Origin: UBA4736 sp002404015
GTDB lineage: Bacteria; Chloroflexota; Dormibacteria; Dormibacterales; Dormibacteraceae
DNA length: 50,768 nucleotides
Assembly (NCBI GenBank): GCA_036747295.1
Contig: DAIOCN010000019.1
Span: forward strand, 1 to 50,768
Direction: 5' to 3'
This document shows positions 24,641-33,089 of this stretch, piece after piece (within the stretch, counting starts at the first letter, position 1; every line of letters begins with the position of its first letter). The notes below the pieces were generated by a model, which was not told the origin of the DNA, searched no databases, and saw only the letters and a program-made list of their open reading frames with translations. The translations under genes and the position numbers were made by a program.

Positions 24641-24817
24641 CTAGGCTGCCGAGGACTTCTCTTTGTCCGGCCGCTCCGCCTTGGCGCGCTCCTCTTCGAA
24701 GTTCGAGGCGCGCTCGAGGCCGGCCGGGTCGTGCCGGTTCCAGCGGCTCAGATAGCTGGCGTGCAGCGACCGCGCCATGTCGTCGAATCCGGGTCGTACC
24801 CGCTCTTGCTCCACCAA
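24641..24817 (-). CDS. small charged hypothetical protein
   Basis: 58 codons from a TTG (or the next-codon GTG) preceded by a strong GGAGGTGA ribosome site. It encodes VEQERVRPGFDDMARSLHAS, then YLSRWNRHDPAGLERASNFEEERAKA and the lysine-rich end DKEKSSAA. Soluble, no known family. It is the first gene of an operon with the small membrane protein and DUF3052. Confidence 0.6.
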   Translation of the reverse strand: MVEQERVRPGFDDMARSLHASYLSRWNRHDPAGLERASNFEEERAKAERPDKEKSSAA

Positions 24818-24933
24818 GGTGGCTCACCTCCACCGTGTTTGCCGTGGTTGCGCTGAACATTGACGGTGTGGAAGACGCGCGCCGATCGATTGTGCTCACG
24901 AGGTCGCGGCTTGTCAATGCGTTAAGCGCAAAT

Positions 24934-25629
24934 CTAGACATCGGCGATCTCAAGATCGCCTGCAGCGTGCTCGATCGAGCCGGAATAGAGGTGATTGAAG
25001 AAGAAACGCGTCGCGGGGTGCCGGGCCGCTAGGCCCAGGGCTTCCTCCCAGCCGGTGTGGCTGTACGGGTTGCCTGGTCCGGTGGCCTCGGTCACGGCCA
25101 CGTGCGCCCCTTCCACCAGCTTTTCCAGAGGCGCCGACATCGTTGTATCGCCGGCGTAGGCCAGGACGCGGCCGTCCACGTGCAGGCGATAGCCGGTGCA
25201 GCCCCGGGCCCCGTGATCCAACCGCAGCGCCTCGTAGTCGAGACCGGCCACCTCGCCGCCCTCGCCGGCCTCTCGGTAGCTCACCTGAGATCGCTCGCGG
25301 AAATTGGGGCCGCCCGCCCACTCCTCGCCCCAGCAGAGCTCGAAGAGCCGCTCCAGGAACGCCTCCACGCCGGCTGGGCCGACGATGGTGAAGGGCCGCG
25401 GGTCCACGAGCGCCCGATGCAGCATGAAGGTCGGCAGGCCGAGGACATGGTCGCCGTGGAAGTGGGTCAGGAACAGCGCCTGGATGTCGCCCGGGTCAAT
25501 TCCCAGACGGTGCATGTGGGGCAGCAGCGGGGCCCCCGCATCGAGCAGGATCCGCCCGTCCACCACGACCGCCCCGTTGTACCGCTCGAGCGAGAACGCC
25601 GAGCCGGTCCCGAGGAAGGCAAGCCTCAC
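24934..25629 (-). CDS. MBL-fold hydrolase, RNase Z-like
   Basis: 231 residues of metallo-beta-lactamase fold. The opening MRLAFLGTGSAFSLERYNGAVVVDGRILLDAG and the metal site THFHGDHVLGLPTFML match the RNase Z/ElaC-like subgroup. The second metal ligands are in LDHGARGCTGYRLHVDGRVLAYAGDTT, and the late histidine in NPYSHTGWEE. It lacks the long exosite arm of true RNase Z and is shorter (about 300 is usual), so its substrate may be a nucleotide or another phosphodiester. Located 57 bases downstream of the aldolase gene on the same strand. Confidence 0.82.
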   Translation of the reverse strand: MRLAFLGTGSAFSLERYNGAVVVDGRILLDAGAPLLPHMHRLGIDPGDIQALFLTHFHGDHVLGLPTFMLHRALVDPRPFTIVGPAGVEAFLERLFELCWGEEWAGGPNFRERSQVSYREAGEGGEVAGLDYEALRLDHGARGCTGYRLHVDGRVLAYAGDTTMSAPLEKLVEGAHVAVTEATGPGNPYSHTGWEEALGLAARHPATRFFFNHLYSGSIEHAAGDLEIADV

Positions 25630-25686
25630 AAGGGCGACAGGCTAGCAGGCCGCCGAGAGCGGGCCGCCGTTCGCGACCTGGTGAGA

Positions 25687-26757
25687 TCAGGCGAGCGTGA
25701 TGTCCTGGTTCAAGTAGACGTCCTGGATCGCGTTCAGCAGGGCGACACCATCGGCCATCGGCCGCTGGAAGGCTTTCCGGCCGGAGATCAGGCCCATACC
25801 GCCGGCCCGTTTGTTGATGACCGCGGTGGTGACCGCCTCCTTGAGGTCGGCCTCGCCGGACGAGGCCCCGCCCGAGTTGATCAGCCCGGAGCGTCCCAGG
25901 TAGCAGTTCACGACCTGGTAGCGGGCGAGGTCGATCGGGTGATCCGTGGTCAGTCGATCGTAGACGGCCGCGCTCGTCTTTCCGAACTTGAGCGCGTTGA
26001 AGCCCCCGTTCGTCTCCGGCAGCTTCTGCTTGATGATGTCGGCCTCGATCGTGACCCCTAGATGATTGGCCTGCCCTGTAAGGTCGGCGGCCAGGTGGTA
26101 GTCGACCCCCTCCTTCACGAACGCGGCGTTTCGCAGATAGCACCAGAGGATCGTCGCCATGCCGAGCTCGTGCGCCTCGTGAAACGCCCTCGCGATCTCG
26201 ACGAGCTGCCGGCTCGACTGCTCGGACCCGAAGTAGATGGTCGCCCCGACGGCGACGGCCCCCATCTGCCAGGCCTCATGCACGGTTCCGAACTGGATCT
26301 GGTCGTACTCGTTGGGGTACGTCAGGAGTTGGTTGTGGTTGAGCTTGACGATGAACGGGATGCGGTGCGCGTACGTGCGAGCCACCGAGCCCAGGACGCC
26401 GAAGGTCGAGGCGACCGCGTTGCAGCCGCCCTCGATCGCCAGCTCGACGATCTTGCCGCCGTCGAAGTAGATCGGGTTGGGCGCGAACGAGGCTCCCGCC
26501 GAGTGCTCGATGCCCTGGTCGACGGGCAGGATCGACAGGTAGCCGGTGCCGCCCAGGCGGCCGTGGTCGAAGAGAGACTGCAGCGCCCGCAGCACCCGCG
26601 GCGAGCGGTCGCTGCCGACCCAGACCTCCTCCACGAAGCGCGGCCCGGGAACGTGCAGCATGTCAGCGGGCACCGTGCCGCACTTGTGCCCGAGCAGATC
26701 ACCCGAGCGGTCGCCGAGGATCTCTTCGATCTTGCTCAGGGATATGGCGGTCGCCAT
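25687..26757 (-). CDS. class I fructose-bisphosphate aldolase, DhnA/FbaB type
   Basis: 356 residues with AAAGGAGT six bases before the ATG. The protein follows the archaeal-type class I aldolase family (FbaB/DhnA). YLSILPVDQGIEHSAGASFAPNP is the substrate-phosphate region. The Schiff-base lysine is probably in VTIEADIIKQKLPE. FGKTSAAVYDRL and GLINSGGASSGEADLKEAVTTAVINKRAGGMGLISGRKAFQRP complete the barrel. It cleaves fructose 1,6-bisphosphate to DHAP and glyceraldehyde 3-phosphate. It is divergent from a GGDEF gene over 90 bases. Confidence 0.92.
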   Translation of the reverse strand: MATAISLSKIEEILGDRSGDLLGHKCGTVPADMLHVPGPRFVEEVWVGSDRSPRVLRALQSLFDHGRLGGTGYLSILPVDQGIEHSAGASFAPNPIYFDGGKIVELAIEGGCNAVASTFGVLGSVARTYAHRIPFIVKLNHNQLLTYPNEYDQIQFGTVHEAWQMGAVAVGATIYFGSEQSSRQLVEIARAFHEAHELGMATILWCYLRNAAFVKEGVDYHLAADLTGQANHLGVTIEADIIKQKLPETNGGFNALKFGKTSAAVYDRLTTDHPIDLARYQVVNCYLGRSGLINSGGASSGEADLKEAVTTAVINKRAGGMGLISGRKAFQRPMADGVALLNAIQDVYLNQDITLA

Positions 26758-26774
26758 TATTCGACTCCTTTGGG

Positions 26775-26810
26775 TGGCGTTAGGTGATCAAGTGAGGGTG
26801 TTCAACGCCA
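26775..26810. promoter_or_regulatory. 7-bp inverted repeat in divergent promoter region
   Basis: TGGCGTT (26775-26781) and AACGCCA (26804-26810) are perfect inverted copies 22 bases apart, between the divergent aldolase and GGDEF genes. It could be an operator. An AT-rich TATTTATAGT further right may serve as -10 for the GGDEF gene. Confidence 0.35.
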
Positions 26811-26847
26811 GATTGGCCTCTGCTACCCGTCTATTTATAGTGGAACT

Positions 26848-28275
26848 TTGTTGACGCCAGTACAGACGGTCGACCGGCTGGCACTCCAGCTGTCCGATCG
26901 GCTGGAGGCGATCGTCGCCGAGGTCGGGGATCAGTTGGCGGGCCAGCAGCCGGCCTACCTGCAGGCGCTGGTCGAGAACGGTGACGAACCCGTGGAGTAC
27001 GCCCGCGGCACCTGCATTCTGATCATCGGGTCGATCACGCAGCGCGACCTGGTCAAGCTCCAGGCGCCGGCTATCCGGGCCCGGGCCCGCCAGCGCGCGA
27101 TCCAGGGCTTCCCGCTGGAGACCCTGCTGGCGGTGCTCTCGATGCAGAAGCGAGTAGTTGAGCGCGAGCTGGAGCACCTGGCGAAGGCCACCCCCAAGGC
27201 GGCCGAGGCGCTGCTGATCGCCGAGCGCCGCCTCGATCGGACGATCGAGAACCTCACCCTGAACGTCTCCCTCGGCTACCTGGATGCGGTCAACGAGCGC
27301 TCTCGCCAGCAGCATTCCGAGCTCGAAGCCCTGATGGAGGTGGCCCGGGCTGTGAACCGCTCGCTGGAGCCCTCGGAGGTGGCCCAGGCCGGGCTGCAGG
27401 CGACCATGCGCGGGCTCAGCCTCGATGTCGGTGGCGTCTGGCTGCTGGCCGAAGAGGCCCCCCTGGCGCTGGCCTACACCATCGGCCTGACCTGGGAGGA
27501 GGATCGCCGCCTGCGCCTGGCTCGGGGCTCCGCCCGGCTGGTGGAGAGGGCCGCGCAGGCGATTTTCCCGGTCGTGGCCCAGGGCCCGGTGACCGGCTTC
27601 CGGTCCACGGTCGGGATCAGCCTCCGCTCGCGAGGCGAGCTGGTGGGGGTCATGGTGGTCGCGAGCCGCCGCTCGCGGATGTTCAGCGAGGCCGACCTCA
27701 ACTTCCTGGCGGCCGCGGCGGAGCACCTGGCCCTGGCCCTGGCCCGTGCCGAACAGCACCGCCTGGAGGCTCGCACCGACTACCTGACCGGGCTAGCCAA
27801 CCGGCCCGAGTTCGAGCGGGCAATGGAGAGGGCGGTAGCCGGCGCCGAACGCCACGGGCGGCCCCTGAGCGTGCTCGTGATGGACCTCGACCGGCTGAAG
27901 ACCATCAACGACACGCGCGGCCACCACGCCGGGGACGTCGCCATCCGCACGATCGGCGAGGTGCTCCGGCGCGTGGTGCGAGCCAGCGACACCTGCGCCC
28001 GGCTGGGCGGTGACGAGTTCGCCCTTGCCATGCCGGACACGGACGTGAAGGCCGCGGACGAGGTCGTGCGCCGGATTCGGGAGGCCCTGCAAGCCGTGCA
28101 CCTCGGGCCGGACGACGTGGAGTTGGAGTTGAGCATCGGCGTGGCAGCCTGGGAGCCCGGGCTGGACTGGCCCCACCTCTTCAAGCTGGCGGACGCCCGC
28201 CTCTACCGCGAGAAGGCGCGCCACCGGCGCCGCAGGGCCCATGACGAGGCCGGCGCGGGTGCCCCGACTGCCTGA
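26848..28275 (+). CDS. GAF-GGDEF diguanylate cyclase
   Basis: 475 residues from TTG. About residues 1-150 are a helical sensor-like region. About 155-300 are a GAF domain (ELEALMEVARAVNRSLEPSEVAQAGLQ...). About 310-465 form the GGDEF domain (DYLTGLANRPEFERAM, VMDLDRLKTINDTRGHHAGDVAIRTIGEVL, RLGGDEFALAMPDTD). The active-site GGDEF is intact, and an RxxD inhibitory site (RASD) stands exactly five residues before it. It should make cyclic di-GMP and be product-inhibited. The GAF ligand is unknown. Its end overlaps the start of the glycosylase gene by 35 bases. Confidence 0.92.
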   Translation: MLTPVQTVDRLALQLSDRLEAIVAEVGDQLAGQQPAYLQALVENGDEPVEYARGTCILIIGSITQRDLVKLQAPAIRARARQRAIQGFPLETLLAVLSMQKRVVERELEHLAKATPKAAEALLIAERRLDRTIENLTLNVSLGYLDAVNERSRQQHSELEALMEVARAVNRSLEPSEVAQAGLQATMRGLSLDVGGVWLLAEEAPLALAYTIGLTWEEDRRLRLARGSARLVERAAQAIFPVVAQGPVTGFRSTVGISLRSRGELVGVMVVASRRSRMFSEADLNFLAAAAEHLALALARAEQHRLEARTDYLTGLANRPEFERAMERAVAGAERHGRPLSVLVMDLDRLKTINDTRGHHAGDVAIRTIGEVLRRVVRASDTCARLGGDEFALAMPDTDVKAADEVVRRIREALQAVHLGPDDVELELSIGVAAWEPGLDWPHLFKLADARLYREKARHRRRRAHDEAGAGAPTA

Positions 28276-28831
28276 GGGGCTGGTCCTCGGCCCGGACTTC
28301 TTCGCCCGGGACACCCTCCAGGTCGCCCGCGACCTGATCGGCAAGTTGCTGGTGCGCGGCGACCGTTGGGGACGCCTGGTCGAGGTGGAGGCGTACCGGG
28401 GCCCTGACGACCTGGCCGCCCATTCCTCCCGCGGTCTGACACCGCGCACCCGGGTCATGTACGGGCCGCCGGGGCACGCCTACGTCTACCTGGTCTACGG
28501 AATGCACCACTGCCTGAACTTCGTGTGCCGGCCCGAGGGGATGCCGGAAGCGATCCTCGTGCGGGCGCTGGAGCCCGGACCCGGCGTCGGGCGCTGCAGC
28601 GGTCCCGGCCTGGTCTGCCGCGCCCTGGACGTCGACCGCTCCTTGAACGGCGCGCCCCTGGTGGCGCCTGAGCTCTACGTCCTGGACGACGGCTACCGCC
28701 CGGCGGCGGTCCACCAGGCGCCGCGCATCGGGGTGGACTATAGCGGCGACTGGAAGGATCGCCCCTGGCGCTTTCTCATGGAGTCGCCGCACCTCTCGAA
28801 AAGGCTTCCGAAGACCGCTCCGAGAAGGTGA
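28241..28831 (+). CDS. mpg: 3-methyladenine DNA glycosylase (AAG/MPG type)
   Basis: 196 residues. Signature blocks are LGPDFFARDTLQVARDLIGKLLVR, VEVEAYRGPDDLAAHSSRGLTPRTRVMYGPPGHAYVYLVYGMHHCLNFV and AILVRALEPGP. The catalytic glutamate lies in VEVEAY. The family excises alkylated purines and hypoxanthine from DNA in base excision repair. Length is normal. The gene overlaps the GGDEF gene upstream and may be co-transcribed. Starts at the ATG at 28241. Confidence 0.93.
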   Translation: MTRPARVPRLPEGLVLGPDFFARDTLQVARDLIGKLLVRGDRWGRLVEVEAYRGPDDLAAHSSRGLTPRTRVMYGPPGHAYVYLVYGMHHCLNFVCRPEGMPEAILVRALEPGPGVGRCSGPGLVCRALDVDRSLNGAPLVAPELYVLDDGYRPAAVHQAPRIGVDYSGDWKDRPWRFLMESPHLSKRLPKTAPRR

Positions 28832-28892
28832 GCCCGGGCGACGCCAGTTGCGGGGCGCCGCCAATCCTCAGGTCCAGCTACGGTTTGGCGTC

Positions 28893-29822
28893 GTGACCTC
28901 GATGCTGGATGCGATCGGGAAGACGCCCCTGGTCGAGCTTCGCCGGATCCGCCCTGGGCGGGGTGCGCGGGTGATGCTGAAGCTGGAGTCCCTCAACCCG
29001 ACCGGCAGCATGAAGGACCGGATCGCGCTGGCCATGGTGAAAAGCGCCGCCGCCGACGGCCGCCTGCCCCCGGGCGGCCGCGTTGTCGAGTACACGGGCG
29101 GCAGCACCGGGATGGGGCTCGCATTCGTCTGCGCGGCGTCAGGCTAACGCTGCACACTCGTCAGCAGCGACGCTTTCAGCCAGGAGAAGCTCACTGGTAT
29201 GAGGGCCCTGGGGGCGGAGCTGGTCATCGTTCCCAGCGACCACAAGCGCATCACCGAAGGGCTTATCAAGGAGATGATCGCGACCGCCCGAGATCTGGCC
29301 GGCGAGCCCGGCAGCTACTGGACCGACCAGCTGAACAACCACGACGGCGAGGCCGGCTACCACCCGCTGGCGGAGGAGATCTGGGCCCAGACCGAGGGCC
29401 GGGTGGCCGCATTCGTTCAGGCTGTGGGCACCGCCCACTCGCTGCTGGGCACCGCCGACGTCCTTCGCCGGCACCGGCCGTCCATGCGGGTCGTCGCCGT
29501 CGAGCCGTCCGAGTCACCGGTCCTGTCAGGCGGGGGCACCGGCGGTCACCGGATCGAGGGCATCGGTCTGGGTTTCGTGCCCCCGCTGTGGCGACCCGAG
29601 ATGGTTGACGAGATCATCGGGGTCAACTCCGACGAAGCCATGGCGATGGCGCGCCGGCTTTCGGCCGAGGAGGGCATCTTCGCGGGAACGTCGACCGGGG
29701 CCAACGTGATCGCGGCGCTTGGAGTGGCGGAGCGGCTCCGAGAGGACGAGGCGGTCGTGACGCTGGCGGTGGACTCAGGCAGCAAGTACCTGAGCACGGA
29801 GCTCTACGCGGAACCGGTCTAA
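28893..29822 (+). pseudogene. cysteine synthase-like PLP enzyme with in-frame TAA
   Basis: A fold-type II PLP enzyme read from GTG 28893 (ATG 28902 is an alternative). MLDAIGKTPLVELRRI, then LESLNPTGSMKDRIALAMV with the PLP lysine K, and VVEYTGGSTGMGLAFVCAASG. Then TAA stands at 29145-29147 where the family normally has tyrosine. The same frame continues without loss: RCTLVSSDAFSQEKLTGMRALGAELVIV through GGTGGHRIEGIGLGFVPPLW and GIFAGTSTGANVIAAL to 29822. A single base change explains it. The downstream part also starts with an ATG (29199) but lacks the PLP lysine. Could be a pseudogene, read-through or a sequencing error. Confidence 0.85.
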
Positions 29823-30631
29823 CGCGACCCGGTGATCGAATCGGCCAGGTTCTGGATCTGCACCCGCGGCCCAGCGAGCACCGAACCCGGCGCGGCGGTG
29901 CCGATGCCAACCGCGATCGCGACCAGGATGGCGAGGCCGGCCGCCATTCCGGCCGTCCGCCAGTCGGACCGGTGGCGACGGGGGTTCAGCGGCCGCCGCT
30001 GCCGGCGACCCGAGTACAGGGCGGCGTCGGCCCGCGCCACCATCTCGGCGGCGGTCTCGTTGGCCAGGATCTCCGCGAAGCCGACGCTGAACCTGTGGCC
30101 GGTGGCGCTGCTGAAGTCGACGGCGATCTCGTCCAGGATGCGGGCCGCGCCCTTGAGCCCCGCCTCGGGCAGCACACAGACGAACTCGTCGCCGCCCCAG
30201 CGGACGACCAGGTCGTAGGCCCGCAGCCGGCTGCGAAGGGTGTCGGCCACGTCGCGGATCAGCTGGTCGCCCGCCGCGTGGCCGGCCGAGTCGTTCACCG
30301 ACTTCAGGCTGTCGACGTCGATGAACGCGACCACCAACCGTTGGTCGCCGAAGCGGCGCGCCCGATGCAGCTCCCGCTCCAGCGCCTCCAGGCCGGTGGC
30401 TCGCCGCAGCACCCCGGTCAGCTCATCCATCGCCGAGCTGTCGACGAGGTGCTGCATGCGCCGGTTGATCACGTTCAGGTGCCGGGTCATCTTCTGGGCC
30501 AGGTCGCCGTCGATGTTTCCCAGCGTGCGGGGATGGAGCCCGAGCATGTGCGCGAGGCGATCCCGCGCCACGCGGGCCGCCACGTCGCGCCGCTCCGTGC
30601 CCACCCTGCTGCCGATCGCTACCTCGGCCAT
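29819..30631 (-). CDS. GGDEF diguanylate cyclase with C-terminal membrane helix
   Basis: 270 residues. The N-terminal 60 are helical with a small HTH-like stretch (RDRLAHMLGLHPRTLGNID). The GGDEF domain follows (MDELTGVLRRATGLEALE, AFIDVDSLKSVNDSAGHAAGDQLI, VRWGGDEFVCVLPEAG), with an RxxD inhibitory site (RAYD) five residues ahead of GGDEF. After an arginine-rich stretch (RRQRRPLNPRRHRSDWR) a single C-terminal membrane helix (AAGLAILVAIAVGIGTAA) and a short tail end the protein. The catalytic domain is therefore N-terminal to its anchor, the reverse of the usual order. Its start overlaps the cupin gene end by 13 bases. Confidence 0.88.
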   Translation of the reverse strand: MAEVAIGSRVGTERRDVAARVARDRLAHMLGLHPRTLGNIDGDLAQKMTRHLNVINRRMQHLVDSSAMDELTGVLRRATGLEALERELHRARRFGDQRLVVAFIDVDSLKSVNDSAGHAAGDQLIRDVADTLRSRLRAYDLVVRWGGDEFVCVLPEAGLKGAARILDEIAVDFSSATGHRFSVGFAEILANETAAEMVARADAALYSGRRQRRPLNPRRHRSDWRTAGMAAGLAILVAIAVGIGTAAPGSVLAGPRVQIQNLADSITGSR

Positions 30632-30996
30632 CGACCCTCGCTTGGCTCCAGCCGCTCGAGCTTCTCCCAGTCGGCGCGCGGCGGGTTGAAGATGTCGACC
30701 ACCGTGGCCCCCTCAGGGCCGGCGACGGCCGCGTGGGGGACGTCGCCGTTGATGACGTAGGTCTCGCCCTGGCTGAGCTCCCGGCTCTCGCCGGCGATCG
30801 TCATGGTGATGCTGCCCTTGAGCACGAAGCCGAGCTGCTCGTTGCCGTGCTGATGGGTGGGGACTTCGACATTGGCGTCCACGTCGACCACGGCCATCGT
30901 GATCCGCTCGCCGTGCACCGCACGGGCGACCGCGCCCTCCCAGATCTTGTACGGCCGGACGCGCGAAACCGCGTCGTAAACGCCCAATCTGTTCAC
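30619..30996 (-). CDS. cupin-domain protein
   Basis: 125 residues, one conserved beta-barrel cupin domain. Metal ligands are visible in VPTHQHGNEQLGFVLKGSITMTI (cupin motif 1) and NGDVPHAAVAGPEGATVVDIFNPPR (motif 2). The likely role is small-molecule binding, isomerase or regulatory; the substrate is not evident. A good GGGGGGAG ribosome site precedes the GTG start. It overlaps the GGDEF gene downstream, so the two are probably co-transcribed. Confidence 0.82.
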   Translation of the reverse strand: MNRLGVYDAVSRVRPYKIWEGAVARAVHGERITMAVVDVDANVEVPTHQHGNEQLGFVLKGSITMTIAGESRELSQGETYVINGDVPHAAVAGPEGATVVDIFNPPRADWEKLERLEPSEGRWPR

Positions 30997-31108
30997 CCCA
31001 TCTCCCCCCCAACGAATACGGTGTAGCGATTTTATCGACGCTGCGCCGAAATGGCTGCGCTTAACTCAGCAATTCACAACGTTTAACCAGGCGGCTCCGC
31101 GGGCTCTC

Positions 31109-32266
31109 CTAGTCCAGCTTGCGGTCGATGATCGTGGCCGTCCCTATGCCGCCTCCGCAGCACATGGTCTCCAGCCCGTATCGAAGGTCACGGCGCTCCA
31201 GCTCGTGGAGCAGGTGGTTCATGAGGCGGGCGCCCGAGGCGCCGAGCGGGTGGCCGATCGCGATCGCGCCCCCGTTCACGTTCAGCTTGGCAGGATCGGC
31301 GCCCGTCTCCTTCAGCCAGGCCAGGGGGACAGAGGCGAAAGCCTCGTTGACCTCGAAGAGGTCGATGTCCTTGAGCTCGAGCCCAGCCTGCTTCAGGACG
31401 GCCCGGGTGCCCGGGATCGGCCCCTCCAACATCAGAACGGGGTCGCAGCCGACCACCTTCTGGGCCAGGATCCTGGCTCGCGGCCGGAGACCCAGCTCGA
31501 GCGCCTTCTCCCTGGACATCAGCAGGACGGCGGCGGCGCCGTCGGTGATCTGGCTGGAGTTGCCTGCGGTGATCGAGTGCTCCGGATTGAAGGCCGGCTG
31601 CAGCTGCGAGACCGTCTCGTAGCTTGCGTTGGCCCGGATGCCCTCGTCGCGGTCCATCACCTCCGTGGTGCCGTTGCTGATCTCGATGGGCATGATCTGG
31701 GAGCGCAGGTAGCCGCTCTCGGTGGCGGCGGCCGCCAGCTGGTGGCTGCGCACGCTGAACTCGTCCATCGACCTGCGGTCGATCCCGTACTTGCGGGCGA
31801 CCAGCTCAGCCGAGATGCCCTGGGGCACCAGGTCGTAGAGCTCCTGCAGCTCCGGCGGGAAGGGCATGCCGGGGCCCTGGACCACCGTCGAGCCCATCGG
31901 CACCCGGGTCATCGACTCCACGCCGCCCGCGATCGCGATGTCGGCGATCCCGCTCTGGATCAGGTTGGCGGCGAAATGGATGGCCTGCTGGCTGGAGCCG
32001 CACTGGCGATCCACGGTGGTCGCCGGGGTCTCGAATGGGAAGCCGGCGCTAAGCCAAGCGTTGCGGGCGATGTTCACGCTCTGCTCACCGGTCTGCATCA
32101 CGCAGCCGAAAACCACGTCCTCGACCAGCCCCGGTTCGATCCCGGACCGCCGGATCAGCTCCTTGAGGACCATCGATCCCAGCACGACCGGGTGGAAGTC
32201 CTTGAGCTTCCCGTTTCGCTTGCCCATCGGGGTCCGGACGGCCTCGACGATCACTGCTTCTCGCAT
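31109..32266 (-). CDS. acetyl-CoA acetyltransferase / thiolase
   Basis: 385 residues from the ATG at 32266, after GAGGT. Thiolase motifs: the nucleophilic cysteine in TTVDRQCGSSQQAIHFAANLI, GGVESMTRVPMG, the histidine in NVNGGAIAIGHPLGASGARLM, and the second cysteine in METMCCGGGIGTATII-like LETMCCGGGIGTA. It condenses or cleaves 3-oxoacyl-CoA in fatty-acid oxidation or acetoacetyl-CoA synthesis. No other beta-oxidation gene is adjacent. The gene is alone after a 232-base leader holding long-range complementarity. Confidence 0.93.
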   Translation of the reverse strand: MREAVIVEAVRTPMGKRNGKLKDFHPVVLGSMVLKELIRRSGIEPGLVEDVVFGCVMQTGEQSVNIARNAWLSAGFPFETPATTVDRQCGSSQQAIHFAANLIQSGIADIAIAGGVESMTRVPMGSTVVQGPGMPFPPELQELYDLVPQGISAELVARKYGIDRRSMDEFSVRSHQLAAAATESGYLRSQIMPIEISNGTTEVMDRDEGIRANASYETVSQLQPAFNPEHSITAGNSSQITDGAAAVLLMSREKALELGLRPRARILAQKVVGCDPVLMLEGPIPGTRAVLKQAGLELKDIDLFEVNEAFASVPLAWLKETGADPAKLNVNGGAIAIGHPLGASGARLMNHLLHELERRDLRYGLETMCCGGGIGTATIIDRKLD

Positions 32267-32295
32267 CGTCACACCTCGAAAAAGTAGCCTGGCGG

Positions 32296-32313
32296 CGAAA
32301 AACTTTTCGCCGT
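32296..32313 (-). promoter_or_regulatory. hairpin in the thiolase leader
   Basis: GGCGAAAA and TTTTCGCC form an 8-bp stem with a 2-base loop about 25-40 bases before the thiolase start. The run of U in its 3' arm is internal to the stem, so it is not a standard terminator. Confidence 0.3.
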
Positions 32314-32349
32314 TGACCCGACTCGGGCGCGCCCGCTAACCTTCGCGTC

Positions 32350-32482
32350 GCCCCAACCGGCTGAGTACGGTAAACCTGAGGATACCGAACGTCGAGTAGG
32401 TGGAAGCTGGGCTGGCAACAGCGCGGTGGAAACCGAAAAACGCATAGGGGACTTCAGGGTAAACAGGAAGGTCGGTTGGGGC
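32350..32482. other. long-range 10-bp stem, possible structured RNA
   Basis: GCCCCAACCG (32350-32359) and CGGTTGGGGC (32473-32482) are perfect complements enclosing about 113 bases of AT-richer, non-coding sequence in the leader of the thiolase gene. It may be a riboswitch-like or small-RNA structure. I cannot match it to a known class. Confidence 0.4.
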
Positions 32483-32498
32483 ATTTCCTTTTGCTCCG

Positions 32499-33089
32499 TC
32501 AAAGCGTAGACAGCTCGGGCTGGGCCCGGGCTGCCTCCAGGGCCTCGGCCGCCTCGCCGCGCAGCCACCAGATCAAAGCCAGGCCCGCGACCGGGTCGGC
32601 CCACCACCAGCCGAAGAGGCGGTTGAGGGCCAGCCCGGCCAGGGTGGCAGCCGCCATGTAGAGGCAGGCCAGCGAGCAGGCCGCGTCGCCGCGGAGGGCG
32701 GCGCTGCCGATCCGGTCGGCCAGTCGCAGGCGCCAGCGCCAGAGCCCGGCCATGATCGCCAGTGAGGCCAGAGTGAGCACGATGCCCGGCCCGCTGGGCT
32801 CGGCGTGGATGCCCAGGAGTAGCCCGGCGGCGGCCGCCAGAACCACGTAGGCGATCACCGCCCGCAGGCCCCAGCCCACCAGCAGCGAGGCCCGTCGCTC
32901 CGCCGCCTCCCCGCCCACCACGAGGCTGCGCAGCACGACCAGCGACGTGAACAGCTCGATCCCGCTGTCCAGCCCGAAGGCCGAGAGGGCCACCGACCGG
33001 GCGGCCAGACCGACGCCGACCGCGGCCACGCCCTCGATCAGCATCCAGGCCACGGTCAGCGCCTGGGCCAACCGGGCCTGGCCGATCAA
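32499..33089 (-). CDS. cation efflux (CDF-like) family membrane protein
   Basis: 196 residues from a TTG overlapping the previous stop (TTGA). The CDF pattern is seen: ALSAFGLDSGIELFTSLVVLRSL at the first metal-binding helix, and GDAACSLACLYMAAATLAGLALNRLFGWWWADPVAGLALIWWLRGEA at the second. The histidine usually in the H-x3-D metal site is replaced by D/E forms (SAFGLDSG, GDAACSLA). It lacks the C-terminal cytoplasmic domain, so it resembles a truncated or divergent CDF transporter. Substrate unknown. Five or six helices. Confidence 0.7.
   Translation of the reverse strand: MIGQARLAQALTVAWMLIEGVAAVGVGLAARSVALSAFGLDSGIELFTSLVVLRSLVVGGEAAERRASLLVGWGLRAVIAYVVLAAAAGLLLGIHAEPSGPGIVLTLASLAIMAGLWRWRLRLADRIGSAALRGDAACSLACLYMAAATLAGLALNRLFGWWWADPVAGLALIWWLRGEAAEALEAARAQPELSTL

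Noticed and set aside
32350..32482. TPP riboswitch before the thiolase gene
   Set aside because: A CTGAG and an ACCTGAGGATA-like piece are present by chance, but the conserved P2/P4 sequences of the THI element are missing and the orientation is opposite to the gene.
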